Positions 37,852-47,808 are shown, numbered from the stretch's first letter. The stretch: DNA of 64,000 nt from JAGDMJ01 sp963809695 (GCA_963809695.1 CAWEKI010000012.1:248001-312000); one strand, 5' to 3'. The notes: generated from the sequence alone by a model not told the origin. Numbers and translations: made by a program.

Positions 37852-39891
37852 ATGAAAATCCTCGCGCATTTCCTCGTCGCTGTTCCGTTTCTGCTCGTCT
37901 CATGTTCCGGTCCGGCCAAGAAAGAGGCTCCGAGAGACATTCTCGCGGCCGACATGGACACAACGATCTCGCCGCGCACTGATTTCTTTGAATATGCCAA
38001 TGGCGGCTGGCTCAAAGCGAACCCCATCCCGCTGAGTGAACGGGCCTGGGGGATACCTTACATCGTGCGGGAGGAAACCTACGCGAGATTAAGGGCCGTC
38101 TGTGAAAGCGCGGCCGGGGACGGTTCGGCCCGGAAGGGGAGCAACGCGCAGAAGATCGGCGACTTCTGGGGAATGGGAATGGACAGCGCTGCGATCGAAA
38201 AACAAGATGTGGATCCCCTGCGGCCGGAGCTTGACCGCATCGAGCATATCGCAACCCCCGGGGATCTGCGTGAGGTCATCGCGCTGTATCAAACGTACGA
38301 GATCGGACCGCTCTTTTCTCCCTTCGTTGCGCAGGATGAGCGGAACAGTTCCGTATACGCTTATCATCTATATCAGGGAGGTCTCGGGCTTCCCAACCGC
38401 GATTACTATGTCAACACCGACGCCCGCACGGTGAATATCCGGAAAGAATATATAAGACATGTCGCGGCCATGCTCGCGCTCGTCGGCGAAGATTCCGCGA
38501 CAGCGGACCGGCATAGCGGCCAGATCATGCAGATCGAGTCACGGCTTGCAAGGGCCTCGCGGAAGCTGGAAGATCTTCGCGACCCCTACCGGAACTACAA
38601 TAAGATGTCGCTCTCGGCCCTCGAACACCTGACACCGTCGCTCAAGTGGGCTGAGATCATGCCGGCCATGGCGGTCACCAGCATCGACAGCGTGATTGTC
38701 GGGCAGCCGGAATTCTATGCGGAAGTGGAGCGGCTGCTCAAATCCGTCCCCCTTGACCAGTGGAAGGCCTACCTCCGGTGGAATCTCGTTCACCAATTCG
38801 CGCCTAATCTGAGTTCCAGGTTTGACAAAGAACATTTCCGGTTTTACGGAATGATCCTGTCAGGTGTCAAGGAGCAGCGCCCCCGGTGGAAACGGGTGCT
38901 CGACGCCGAAGAATCGGCAGTGGGCGACATGCTGGGACAACTCTATGTCGCGCGTTACGCGCCACCTTCCATGAAGCTGCGCTATGAAACGCTTGTCAGC
39001 AACATGTTTGAGGCTTACGCCGAGCGCATCGCGAAGCTGGATTGGATGTCACAGGAAACCAAGGACAAGGCACTGGCAAAACTAAGAGCCGTCACCCGGA
39101 AGGTGTGCTACCCCGACAAGTGGAAGGATTATTCCGCGCTTCAGCTCGATCGGACTTCATACGCTGCCAACCAGATCAGGGCAAACCAGTGGCTGTACAA
39201 CTACCAGATCAATAAGCTGGGCAAACCGGTCGACAGAACAGAATGGGAGATGACGCCGCAGACGTACAACGCCTACTATAATCCGTCGAACAACGAGATC
39301 GTTCTCCCTGCGGCGATTTTTATCATTCCCGGGCTTCCCGATTCGGTTGCCGATGATGCGATCGTCTATGGATATGCCGGCGCTTCTACAATCGGCCACG
39401 AGGTCACCCACGGGTTCGACGACGAAGGCCGGCAGTTCGACGCGCGGGGTAACCTGCACAACTGGTGGACAAAGGAGGATGAAAAGAAGTTCAACGAGAA
39501 AGCACGGTTGATGGTGGATCAGTTCAATCACTATGTCGTGCTCGATAGCATGCACGTGAACGGCAAAGCGACCCTCGGCGAGAACATCGCTGACCTGGGC
39601 GGGCTCGTCATTGGCTATGATGCGTTCAAGAAAACGTACGAAGGGCTGGCTGACACACTTATCGACGGGTTGACACCCGACCAGCGGTATTTCCTGGGAT
39701 ACGCGCTCTCCTGGCTCAATCGCAAGCGCGATGAATCTCTCGCCATGCAGGTCATGACCGACGTCCATTCACCGGAATTCCTTCGTGTCAACGGGCCGGT
39801 TTCAAACATGCCGGAATTCTACCGGGCGTTCGGCGTGAAACCCGGTGACGCCATGTACCGGCCCGACAGTGTCCGGGTCAGTATTTGGTGA
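37852..39891 (+). CDS. M13 family (neprilysin/PepO-like) metallopeptidase, lipoprotein
   Basis: 679 aa from the ATG at 37852, with GGGGAA upstream; an ATG at 37810 would add residues before the signal. A lipobox (FLLVSCSG) suggests membrane anchoring. The zinc site is IGHEVTHGFDDEGRQFD, with the third ligand in LGENIADLGG, and YNAYYNPSNNEIVLPAAI is the conserved substrate-binding stretch. These oligopeptidases cleave small peptides outside the cytoplasm. The full length is normal for the family. Confidence 0.94.
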   Translation: MKILAHFLVAVPFLLVSCSGPAKKEAPRDILAADMDTTISPRTDFFEYANGGWLKANPIPLSERAWGIPYIVREETYARLRAVCESAAGDGSARKGSNAQKIGDFWGMGMDSAAIEKQDVDPLRPELDRIEHIATPGDLREVIALYQTYEIGPLFSPFVAQDERNSSVYAYHLYQGGLGLPNRDYYVNTDARTVNIRKEYIRHVAAMLALVGEDSATADRHSGQIMQIESRLARASRKLEDLRDPYRNYNKMSLSALEHLTPSLKWAEIMPAMAVTSIDSVIVGQPEFYAEVERLLKSVPLDQWKAYLRWNLVHQFAPNLSSRFDKEHFRFYGMILSGVKEQRPRWKRVLDAEESAVGDMLGQLYVARYAPPSMKLRYETLVSNMFEAYAERIAKLDWMSQETKDKALAKLRAVTRKVCYPDKWKDYSALQLDRTSYAANQIRANQWLYNYQINKLGKPVDRTEWEMTPQTYNAYYNPSNNEIVLPAAIFIIPGLPDSVADDAIVYGYAGASTIGHEVTHGFDDEGRQFDARGNLHNWWTKEDEKKFNEKARLMVDQFNHYVVLDSMHVNGKATLGENIADLGGLVIGYDAFKKTYEGLADTLIDGLTPDQRYFLGYALSWLNRKRDESLAMQVMTDVHSPEFLRVNGPVSNMPEFYRAFGVKPGDAMYRPDSVRVSIW

Positions 39892-39935
39892 TATGTAACA
39901 TGTTCTTGGTGGCGGCTGCGCTCGAGAAGCCAGCA

Positions 39936-40994
39936 TTACTTCGAGATAGAAGGCAGTATTCGATTTACCAGTGTGCTATTGAATTCGTCTTTTTGTTCGG
40001 AGTTCACCATGTGTGCCGATTTTTCGAACCAGATCAGCTCCTTTGTGGGGGCCCGAATGGCATCAAAGTACCTTTCTGCAATCTCTGAAGGTGATTCCTG
40101 ATCAAACTTGCCTTCCATCATGTAAACGGGAATTTTGAACTCTGGTACACTCTTGAAGAGATTGACGTTGAGCAACTGCGGCCAGAGCAGTTCCATTGAA
40201 CCTAAGATGCCCTTAAAGAAGTTGATCCGATCTCTGAAACCATATTCACGCGAGAACAGTACGCTTCCGATTACCAATCCGAATGCCCCGTTCTTGCTTG
40301 CGTGGCATTCACCACCAAAACGTCCCAGAAGCCTTCTTTGAATGATGACCTTGCCCTGCCAATCACCTTGATACGGGGGAGGCCCGATTCCCTCCAACTT
40401 CGCGATTGCCCGCTTATCATTCCTCGCTATGGCTTGCTGTAGCGTCCATTGGTACGAGGCGCTTTCATTTTCTTCCATATTTGCAGTTTGCCCAATGCCA
40501 ATATAGCAGTAATAGAGCTCTGGGTACCGTGATGCGGTCAAAGCACCTATGACACTTCCCCATGAGTGTCCAACCAGAACTATCCGCTCTTTGTGGAACT
40601 TCCTTGACAAATACAGGGTGAGTTCCCTGGTATCCTCGACAAATTGATTGATGTTCATTTTGTCGGTGTCATGGATTGCGCTATACGACTTCCCCGCCCC
40701 TCTTTGGTCCCAGTTTACGACGATGAAGAATTTTTCGAGATCCTTTGTGTTCCGCCTGTTCAACGTGAGTTGTGATGTTCCTGGCCCGCCATGCAGGAAC
40801 AAGATGATCGGGTTGTCAGTGTTCTCTGACCTCTCGAGAATCCATTGGTCACTTCCACCAATGCCGAGCTTCTCGAGCACTGCAACGGCTTTTGCCGGGT
40901 CGCTTTTTCCTGTCAAACGGATGCGCGGAGTTCCGCAGGGAAGAACAAACCTGAGTGCGAGGATGGCAACAATCAATGCTAGAACAACTAACAC
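39936..40994 (-). CDS. Alpha/beta hydrolase (proline iminopeptidase-like)
   Basis: 352 aa starting with GTG at 40994, preceded by AAGGCGGG. A single N-terminal hydrophobic segment (about 2-19) suggests a membrane anchor or signal. FLHGGPGTSQL gives the oxyanion loop, LVGHSWGSVIG gives the nucleophile S144, GKFDQESP the acid and KSAHMVNSE the histidine. The HGGPG motif is typical of prolyl aminopeptidases. It is convergent with the M13 gene, with only 44 bases between them. Confidence 0.87.
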   Translation of the reverse strand: MLVVLALIVAILALRFVLPCGTPRIRLTGKSDPAKAVAVLEKLGIGGSDQWILERSENTDNPIILFLHGGPGTSQLTLNRRNTKDLEKFFIVVNWDQRGAGKSYSAIHDTDKMNINQFVEDTRELTLYLSRKFHKERIVLVGHSWGSVIGALTASRYPELYYCYIGIGQTANMEENESASYQWTLQQAIARNDKRAIAKLEGIGPPPYQGDWQGKVIIQRRLLGRFGGECHASKNGAFGLVIGSVLFSREYGFRDRINFFKGILGSMELLWPQLLNVNLFKSVPEFKIPVYMMEGKFDQESPSEIAERYFDAIRAPTKELIWFEKSAHMVNSEQKDEFNSTLVNRILPSISK

Positions 40995-41209
40995 GATGGC
41001 ACCCGCCTTGATATTTGGATTCCTTCAGTCGAGCTTTGAGTCACGGGCCTTTAAGATAGCGAAGGAACAGTGGATAGTCAATCAGCAACCCTCGATGACT
41101 ATCCCATGACACATTCGCCGCCATCTGGCTACGACAGGACTCCGCCGGGACATTCACTGATTGTCTCAAGATCCGCAACACGCAGAAGAATTCGCTGGGG
41201 GTGGTTGTC

Positions 41210-41346
41210 TTTCTTGAACATGCGTATGAAGGTGGCGGAGCTAGTCAACGGCGAGATCGATGCCGGCTACAGGTTCGTTCGTCGGATCCCGCCGGAGGCT
41301 GGACCGACGAATTCGTGCAGACGAGGAAGCTTTGTCTAGTCCGTTC
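41210..41346 (+). pseudogene. Remnant of a type IX sorting domain
   Basis: One frame reads NMRMKVAELVNGEIDAGYR, close to the AALVNGDIDAGFHEVKFD part of intact sorting domains here. Another frame reads EFVQTRKLCLVR, matching the C-terminal end. The pieces are in different frames with missing sequence between, so this is a decayed gene end. Confidence 0.6.
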
Positions 41347-41408
41347 AGATAATACCTGCACTGAAGTTAGCAACAGGCGACCAATCCACCGGGCCCCTAG
41401 TTTTTTGT

Positions 41409-41591
41409 CGTGCATACGCGAATGGTGTAGATTTGCGCCATCACCCGATCGGCAATGGGAAGTTCATCCAGCCGACAGGCAGCGCGTTCAAGATGCCAAT
41501 GTGTACCGTTGGACGCTGGAAGAACGGTGTGATGATCGAGGAGTCGCTCTTTTGGGACAATAAGACCTACATGACGCAGATTGGTCTGTAG
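41409..41591 (+). pseudogene. C-terminal remnant of a SnoaL/ester-cyclase-like protein
   Basis: The frame ending at 41591 includes FIQPTGSAFKMPMCTVGRWK and LFWDNKTYMTQIGL, the typical last segment of ester-cyclase (SnoaL-like) proteins. No start or N-terminal half is visible upstream, so only about the last 60 codons remain. It lies just after the sorting-domain remnant, so the whole interval 40995-41632 looks like worn-out genes. Confidence 0.6.
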
Positions 41592-41632
41592 CATCGTCCG
41601 CATGGCCTGCTGGCCGTCTTCAACACAGTAGG

Positions 41633-42094
41633 TCAGGGCGGAACCAATGTCCGCCAATCTTCACTCACTTTGATGTTCAGTTTTTTGCCCGCCACCCGAA
41701 TCAATTCGAGAACCGAGGACCCTTGGAATGTCTCCCCGGGGTTCATCCCCTGCATAGCGAGGATTGAGTATACTGCCTGTTCGATACTTCGTCTGTTTTT
41801 TTCGAAATAGCCGGGGTTGTTCGCTACACTGATGTAGATGTGACGAACAAGCTTGGTTTGAGGTGAACGGAGGAACAGCCGTACCGCCTTTCTGAATGCG
41901 GGAGATCCTTGGTAAGCCTGGTCCAGGACAAGCCTCCGTATCCTTGAATTGTGAAAATCGACAAAGGCAAGGGCAAGTCCTTTCGCAAACACCGGCCGCT
42001 TTGTCACTATCCTACAACTCAAGCTGACTTCGGAGAGTTCCCGCCACCTTTGATCTTCGCACACCACTGCGGCCAACTGGTCATTAGTCGCCAT
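41633..42094 (-). CDS. Hypothetical protein (153 aa)
   Basis: Starts at 42094 with a weak GCGAGG before it. The sequence is protein-like and basic, without signal peptide or membrane segments (FVDFHNSRIRRLVLDQAYQG, HIYISVANNPGYFEK). I do not recognise the family. It is convergent with the ester-cyclase remnant and divergent from the type IX gene at 42329. Confidence 0.5.
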   Translation of the reverse strand: MATNDQLAAVVCEDQRWRELSEVSLSCRIVTKRPVFAKGLALAFVDFHNSRIRRLVLDQAYQGSPAFRKAVRLFLRSPQTKLVRHIYISVANNPGYFEKNRRSIEQAVYSILAMQGMNPGETFQGSSVLELIRVAGKKLNIKVSEDWRTLVPP

Positions 42095-42328
42095 CCTCGC
42101 AAAGAATTAACTACTCGTTTCCCTTCGTTGAATCATCCAATCACCGTAATTATCAATAATTCTACGGCCTTTATTTCGCCTCCACATTTGCCTGCCCGTG
42201 GCACTCTATTTGCGCGAGTCTCGCCAAGTCCTGGTTCTTGTCCCAAGAACGGGGTAACCACGGGGCACCTTGCGGATAATCTTCCGCTCCTTGCCAGCAG
42301 GAAATTCTCGAATTGAAAGGAGCTCATC

Positions 42329-43795
42329 ATGTCACTGTTCAGAACGATTGGTTGGGTATTTGTTTTTGTCGTTCTCACCGGAACAAGTTATGCCCAGGAA
42401 ATCCCTATCGCGATCGGCGGCGACAACGCCTTCGGCGGCGGCGGGGCTTTTGACGGGACGAACTACTGCGCAATGGTCCTGGGAGATAATCTGAGTCAAT
42501 ATAGCATCACCGCTCAATTCGTGTCTCGCAGTGGCAGCCTTGTTGGCCCTAGAATCTCCCTGGGACAAGCCGGCAGCAACCCGCTCCTGGCGTTTGATGG
42601 ATCAAACTATCTTGCGGTTTGGACTGATATATTTCCGAGGATGGCCGGTGGCGACACCAATGGCATTGGCAACATTTACGGACAATTTATCGACCCTGCC
42701 GGCACCCTGGTGGGATCATCGTTCACCCTTGCTACCGGAGTCAACATCAAATTTGGCCAGGGGCGGGGAGGGCTAACATTTGAGGACACGACGTATCTGT
42801 TAACCTATTGCAAAGGGGGAAACCATACAGACTATCTGTATGGACAGCGCATAAGCCGATCGGGAGGTCTCCTGGGCGGGCCCATGCAAATTAGCGCTGG
42901 ATATGCCCGTGAAGTTGCCTTCGCCTTTGACGGCACAAACTACCTGGTGGCATGGTGCAAGGTCGCATATCCCGACGTGGACAAGGACATCTATGGTCAG
43001 TTCGTGAGCACGTCAGGCGCCCTGGTTGGAGCAAACTTTTTGATCGATGGCGGGGAATATGCCAGCGATAACCCGGTCTCCATGACATTTGACGGCTCAA
43101 GGTACTGGGTGGGCTTTCATGAGCAGGCAGCAGACACGACGGGACGATGGAATCTCTTAGCGCGTTTTGTCTCTCCGTCCGGTGCCGTCGCGGACAGGTT
43201 TGCCATCTGCGACTCGACCAAGTCTCCCACATATGCTTCCGCCGCGTTCGACGGCACCCATTATCTCATCACATGGATGGAATTTGCCGGGATGCCTTGT
43301 GTAAAAGGGAGGTTTTTCGCAACCACTGGAACTCCAGTGGATACTGCATTTACAGTTTTCAGCGCACTGCAGGGAAAATTCCCGTTTGGCGGTGTCGGGG
43401 GATTTGCCGATGGGCACTTTCTCCTCTCTGCAACCCGCATTGACCCGGATTTTACAGACGGAGATGTCTACTGGCTGTTTCTTCAAAGCTCAACAACGGG
43501 CGTGCCGGAGGACAAGTCGAGCTTGAACCCTGTCGCGTATGCCCTGTTCCAGAATTACCCCAACCCGTTCAACCCAACAACGACAATCCAGTTCGCCCTG
43601 CCACATCGTTCGCAGGTAACACTGGTAGTCTTCAACACCCTGGGCCAGAAAGTGGCCGCGCTCGTCAACGGTGACATTGACGCGGGCTTTCATGAAGTCA
43701 AATTCGACGGGATGAAACTGGCGTCAGGCATGTACCTCTACAGGCTCACCGCAGGAGATTTTGTCCAGACGAAGAAGCTGATGATCCTTCGATAA
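42329..43795 (+). CDS. Type IX-secreted repeat protein (propeller-like) with sorting domain
   Basis: 488 aa. GAAAGGAG precedes the ATG, and a signal peptide (about 1-23, ending SYAQ) follows. About six repeats of roughly 50 residues share the pattern FDGTNYLVAW... IYGQFVSxSGxLVG, suggesting a beta-propeller. The last 85 residues, with NYPNPFNPTTTIQFAL and ending FVQTKKLMILR, form the type IX sorting domain. No catalytic motif is visible; it is probably a surface binding protein. A bidirectional terminator follows. Confidence 0.82.
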   Translation: MSLFRTIGWVFVFVVLTGTSYAQEIPIAIGGDNAFGGGGAFDGTNYCAMVLGDNLSQYSITAQFVSRSGSLVGPRISLGQAGSNPLLAFDGSNYLAVWTDIFPRMAGGDTNGIGNIYGQFIDPAGTLVGSSFTLATGVNIKFGQGRGGLTFEDTTYLLTYCKGGNHTDYLYGQRISRSGGLLGGPMQISAGYAREVAFAFDGTNYLVAWCKVAYPDVDKDIYGQFVSTSGALVGANFLIDGGEYASDNPVSMTFDGSRYWVGFHEQAADTTGRWNLLARFVSPSGAVADRFAICDSTKSPTYASAAFDGTHYLITWMEFAGMPCVKGRFFATTGTPVDTAFTVFSALQGKFPFGGVGGFADGHFLLSATRIDPDFTDGDVYWLFLQSSTTGVPEDKSSLNPVAYALFQNYPNPFNPTTTIQFALPHRSQVTLVVFNTLGQKVAALVNGDIDAGFHEVKFDGMKLASGMYLYRLTAGDFVQTKKLMILR

Positions 43796-43811
43796 TTGGT
43801 GCGAACAAAAC

Positions 43812-43844
43812 AAGCCCTCAATTCCACACAGGAATTGAGGGCTT
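43812..43844. terminator. Bidirectional terminator between convergent genes
   Basis: AAGCCCTCAATTCC (43812-43825) and GGAATTGAGGGCTT (43831-43844) form a perfect 14-base stem with a 5-base loop. It lies between the stops of the converging genes at 43795 and 43853 and can serve both. Confidence 0.85.
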
Positions 43845-43852
43845 TACAGTCC

Positions 43853-45472
43853 TTACTCCAAATAGCGGGTCTTGAATGTCGGGTCCTCACCCGCCATCTT
43901 CATGAGGATATCGAGAGGAACGACTTCGAACCCGGGGCCAAGCTGCTTCAGTATGCCGCTCACTCGATTGATCCCGCTGGTCTCGCGTACATGCATCACA
44001 AGAAAGTAAGGTCGCTTCGGGTTCATGACGGCAAGTTCCCTGAGGTCGGCGATTACGTCGTCCGCCGGACGATCGGGTGAAAGGTAATAATCGTAGGAAA
44101 GAAACGGGATATGGTTGCGCACGTCATACGTGTGGCCGGGGCCATACCCGAAGATGAAGCCGATCGCCTCCGGCAGTCCTTCGTAGTATGCGTCGACGAT
44201 CCTTTTCGGAAGATTTGTGTTTCCCACATAGCGGTCCCCGAAATTCGACCGCTCCATGATACCATAGATCTTCAGATCAAGCGACTTCATGAGATCACGA
44301 TCCATCGCAATCACCTTGGGCAGGTATTCCGCCGGAATGGCGCGCGGATACATATAGCTTGGCCCGGACAGTGCGCCGATGAAATAGTCGTTCGGTGTCG
44401 CCGTGGTGTAGAAGTATTCGAACAATGCCGGTGCATGAATGAGGGAATTCCCATCGGTCGTTTCCCACGTGTATGGGAACGTCCCGCGTTCGGGATCCAA
44501 CCAGGCGCCGAGACCCAGGCCGTCTGTTTGGACGCACGCGATGTAGACTTTCTCTTCCGGGACATACGTTTTCCCGGCGACGATGCTGTGACGGTTCTTG
44601 AATTTGAAGCCGGGCGTAAGGGGCAGCTGTGTTGTGAAACTCATGTTCGGCCAGGTATTGAGCCCTTCCTGCCGAAGCACGTGCTTCGAGATGAGCGTGA
44701 TATACATCGCTTCCAGGTCCTTCGCGTAGGAATGCCACCCCAGAACAAACGACGTCATCGGCTTCATTTCTCCCATGATCTTGTCTGCGAGAGAGTACTC
44801 GAGCGTATCCCTGGGATCGCACGACAGATCGGTGAAAAATGTTCGGTGATAAATCCCAAGGTCGGCAATGCCCGGCTGCATGGAGTTTCCTGCCTCACCC
44901 CCCATATACGTGAGGAATTCGTGACTGCAGCGGTTCCAGTATTGCGCGAATGCCCAGGTGTAGATCTCGTAATCGGTTTTTCCCCGTAACTTGCCCCGGA
45001 AGTCTTCCACCTTCTGGAGTCCTTCGTGCTCAGCCATCGGGATCTGGTCCGGACTGACAACGACCGCGCGGCTCAACCCGGCTACCGTGAATGCGACCGT
45101 CAACGATGTTCGTACAGCGGGGTCCCACACGACATATCCTTTCACGTGACCGCGAAATGTATGGAGCGCATCCTCCGGACGAAGGAGCTCTTTAAAATCG
45201 AAACCGTATGCTTTCTCGTAATAATTCTTCAGGTTCTTCGTGTAACCATAAGGGTAGTTCTTCGGATAGTAGAAATAGAGCCTGGGGGCGCCGTCATTGG
45301 CAAGGCCCTGCAAACTCACCAGGAACGCCTGAGTCGGCAGCTGGCCCTTGATCTCCCAGTTGTCAGGCAATTGCATGACAAACGCATGCCGCGTTTGTCC
45401 CGAGTGAAGAGGAAGCTGTAGCGGAAGAAAAAGGAGCAAGGCGGACACGAAACCATACCGTACGATCGACAT
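43853..45472 (-). CDS. GxGYxYP-type putative glycoside hydrolase
   Basis: 539 aa with a signal peptide (about 1-25). GALSGPSYMYPRAIP matches the conserved motif that names the GxGYxYP family of putative glycoside hydrolases. VYIACVQTDGLGLGAWLDPE resembles the acidic D-G-D-N strand of the family, though with changes. No activity has been shown for the family that I know of. Two small exported proteins follow upstream on the same strand (45488 and 46097), suggesting a short operon read leftward. Confidence 0.75.
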   Translation of the reverse strand: MSIVRYGFVSALLLFLPLQLPLHSGQTRHAFVMQLPDNWEIKGQLPTQAFLVSLQGLANDGAPRLYFYYPKNYPYGYTKNLKNYYEKAYGFDFKELLRPEDALHTFRGHVKGYVVWDPAVRTSLTVAFTVAGLSRAVVVSPDQIPMAEHEGLQKVEDFRGKLRGKTDYEIYTWAFAQYWNRCSHEFLTYMGGEAGNSMQPGIADLGIYHRTFFTDLSCDPRDTLEYSLADKIMGEMKPMTSFVLGWHSYAKDLEAMYITLISKHVLRQEGLNTWPNMSFTTQLPLTPGFKFKNRHSIVAGKTYVPEEKVYIACVQTDGLGLGAWLDPERGTFPYTWETTDGNSLIHAPALFEYFYTTATPNDYFIGALSGPSYMYPRAIPAEYLPKVIAMDRDLMKSLDLKIYGIMERSNFGDRYVGNTNLPKRIVDAYYEGLPEAIGFIFGYGPGHTYDVRNHIPFLSYDYYLSPDRPADDVIADLRELAVMNPKRPYFLVMHVRETSGINRVSGILKQLGPGFEVVPLDILMKMAGEDPTFKTRYLE

Positions 45473-45487
45473 GATTATCCTCCATCA

Positions 45488-46036
45488 TCATTGTGCTGCG
45501 CGCGCAAATGTGTAAGTGAGCGGGGGGCCGGACCGTCGTGTTGAACGGTTCTCAGTCAACTGTATGCTCGATCCGTCCGATGCCAGGGTGTATGTTTCTT
45601 TCACTTCGACCCCCGTTTCGCCCTGCGCTGTTTCCAGGGGCTCGCGCGTATCGATGTGAAGCTCGTTCCGTGAATCGTTTATCCGCGCCAGCACGTGTCG
45701 TTTTGTCTCAGGCCCATAGTAGATTCCCATGGAAACTTCTCCCAGCCATCGTCCCTGAGGAATGGGTACGATCTCTTCCTTGCCCTGCGTATTGACCGTC
45801 ATGGAGTCAACCCTGCGATCATGCGCATTCCCTCCGAAGTATCGTTTCACGAGGGTAACGTGGGTTCCATCGATGCGGATATCCAGGACGAGATCAACCC
45901 ACGGGTCGAGGCTGACGCTTTTCTCCCGGACGAGTTTCCAGCGACCATCCAGGCGGTTGCCATCACGTCCGCATGAAAGGAGAAGCAAACAAGAAAATGC
46001 TGCGGCAAATGATATACAGATAATGAGCCCCTTCAT
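45488..46036 (-). CDS. Lipoprotein of unknown function
   Basis: 182 aa. The lipobox CLLLLSCGRDG marks a lipoprotein, and the mature part is strand-rich (LDGRWKLVREKSV, VTLVKRYFGG). It resembles lipocalin-like lipoproteins in general form, but I do not recognise a family. The gap to the GxGYxYP start is only 15 bases, which suggests co-transcription. Confidence 0.65.
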   Translation of the reverse strand: MKGLIICISFAAAFSCLLLLSCGRDGNRLDGRWKLVREKSVSLDPWVDLVLDIRIDGTHVTLVKRYFGGNAHDRRVDSMTVNTQGKEEIVPIPQGRWLGEVSMGIYYGPETKRHVLARINDSRNELHIDTREPLETAQGETGVEVKETYTLASDGSSIQLTENRSTRRSGPPLTYTFARAAQ

Positions 46037-46096
46037 AGCATGTTTCCTTTTGAAATGCGTTGAGATAGCGAAACGGGACGTCCCCGGTAAGGGGAT

Positions 46097-46570
46097 CTAT
46101 TTCTTCTTTGTGATCGGCTCTTTCTTAATGGCTTTGTAGCCAAGATAGGCTGCCCCGGCAAGTTCCGCAACACCAAGGACTGCCTGGATTCCCTGGAAGA
46201 ACCCATCTTTCTTGACCGTCCACTGGTAGGGTTGGAAGACGGCATTCTTGTAGACCGTGGCACCAAGAAGAAATGAACGCTTCCAGGCGGCTTGGTCTGC
46301 GGTGTAAAGCCCGGAAGAGGCGATCATCGCCTGGTCGTAGAAAGAGAGCTGGCTCCTGAAGAGCTGCGAAGGAGCGAAGGAAAGGGATGGGATAAGAAAC
46401 GGATCACGCACCATGCGGATGGAATCCGGCAGATGGAAGAGCAGACTTTCCTGGGCAGACGCCGGCCCTGGAAGCGAGAGGAGAATAACAATACCCGAGG
46501 CGAGAAAGAGAAGAGCCCGGCCCCCGGCGAGTAAGGCATTGTGCAAACGGCTGTTCACTTGTAGGTCCAC
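46097..46570 (-). CDS. Exported protein of unknown function
   Basis: 157 aa with a long basic N-terminus and a hydrophobic signal (about 17-40, ending ASAQE). The middle is mostly polar, and a final hydrophobic helix (VLGVAELAGAAYLGYKAI) is followed by a Lys-rich tail, suggesting membrane association. This layout resembles DUF5683-type proteins but I cannot confirm it. It is first in the leftward group with the lipoprotein and GxGYxYP genes. Confidence 0.55.
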   Translation of the reverse strand: MDLQVNSRLHNALLAGGRALLFLASGIVILLSLPGPASAQESLLFHLPDSIRMVRDPFLIPSLSFAPSQLFRSQLSFYDQAMIASSGLYTADQAAWKRSFLLGATVYKNAVFQPYQWTVKKDGFFQGIQAVLGVAELAGAAYLGYKAIKKEPITKKK

Positions 46571-46904
46571 TCAACTGCCGTAAGATAGGGCGGGGGAACG
46601 CCAAAATCAAATGCTGGGAGGCAGGAAGACTCGCGTAGAGAGCCTTTCCGGTTTTTGACACCCCGAGTCGCAATCGACAACATGCCTCGCATTGTGAGTG
46701 CGGGTTCCAGCACTGTCGAGTGTTCTCCTGATGCGGCGACATGACAGGGAAGCAGCATCACTGATGAGGAGTTGCAAATGAGGCCTCCATGTGAGCTGTC
46801 CTGGTGCGCGGACCCCGTCCGCGCAATGAGCTTTGGCTGAGTTGTACAACCTGGGCAATATAGGCAGGCACTGTAGCAGTTGGTCTGGTGATGGATGGGT
46901 TTAT

Positions 46905-47310
46905 TTTTTCATGTGCAACCAGCCATCTCGCTGAACCAGAACTACCCCAACCCGTTCAATCCCTCAATGAGAATTCAACATAGCCTGCCGCCTGCGTCAA
47001 GAGTTCAGCTGACCGTTTTCAACGCACTCGGCCAACAAGTAGCCCAATTAGTCACGGCGACACCGACGCAGGCTATCACGAGGTTAAGTTCGATGCGAGC
47101 AACCGGGCAAGTGGCTTGTCTGAACCAGCACTGGTTCATGTCCCTCGAGGATTCACGGTCAAAGCTCGCTGCATGGCAACTGGAGTATCACACGGAGCGG
47201 CCGCACGATGGGGGCAAGCTCCACGCCACAGGCGTACCACACTTTATTTTCCGGCGGCTACATTGGGCGAATCTTTCGAAATGTTATTAATCCTTGGCAT
47301 ACCCAGCAGG
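46905..47310 (+). pseudogene. Decayed type IX sorting-domain fragment
   Basis: NQNYPNPFNPSMRIQHSLPP and VQLTVFNALGQQVAQLV are clear sorting-domain sequence. The match then continues in another frame (DTDAGYHEVKFDASNRASGL). Near the end ATGVPHFIFRRL and GESFEMLLIL resemble the closing strands in two frames. No exported protein precedes it: 46571-46894 holds nothing I can support. The gene is broken and its front is lost. Confidence 0.65.
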
Positions 47311-47583
47311 AGAAATCTCCAAAATGTAACAATCATCGAAGTTGTTGAGTTTCTCCATATTGACAATGGTCTACTGAGTCATTATACTACCAGAGCGTTC
47401 TGCTTCGCCCTGGCTCGAATTGGAGTCAGCGAGCCGCCGAGGTTTCTTCAGTCCGCTTCCGCCCCGATGACCCACCGATTCCTGCCAGAGTATGAATCGT
47501 TACTTATTGTCCTTGTGCTGAAATGATTTGCCCGCGCGCCGATGCTGCAACCAGTACACGGGCGACATTCCGTGGAGGAAGTG

Positions 47584-47808
47584 ATGGAAGCACCTACATA
47601 CAATGAGTTGAAGACAAGATTTGAGTGGCTGGAACTGCGTGTAACTCAGTTAGAAACGGACCGTGAATCCTGGCGGAACAAGGCTCTTCTTCTCCAGAGG
47701 CAGGTGAAGACACTGGAGGCGGAAAATCGTGAACTGCATGAACGGCTTGCGCGCAGCCTTCCCCTGTACGACCCTGATGAGTTCATCGGCTCCAGGGACA
47801 ATCAGTAA
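47584..47808 (+). CDS. Short coiled-coil protein
   Basis: 74 aa from the ATG at 47584, preceded by GGAGGAAG. Residues 5-60 form a continuous charged heptad pattern (WLELRVTQLETDRESW, RQVKTLEAENRELHERLA), a leucine-zipper-like coil. It has no signal peptide and no DNA-binding domain that I can see. Function unknown. Confidence 0.5.
   Translation: MEAPTYNELKTRFEWLELRVTQLETDRESWRNKALLLQRQVKTLEAENRELHERLARSLPLYDPDEFIGSRDNQ

Noticed and set aside
41397..41657. 86-codon minus-strand frame
   Set aside because: Antisense to the ester-cyclase remnant, which has recognisable sequence in the plus direction.
44111..44989. 292-codon plus-strand frame within the GxGYxYP gene
   Set aside because: Shadow of the real gene on the other strand; no motif or start signal.
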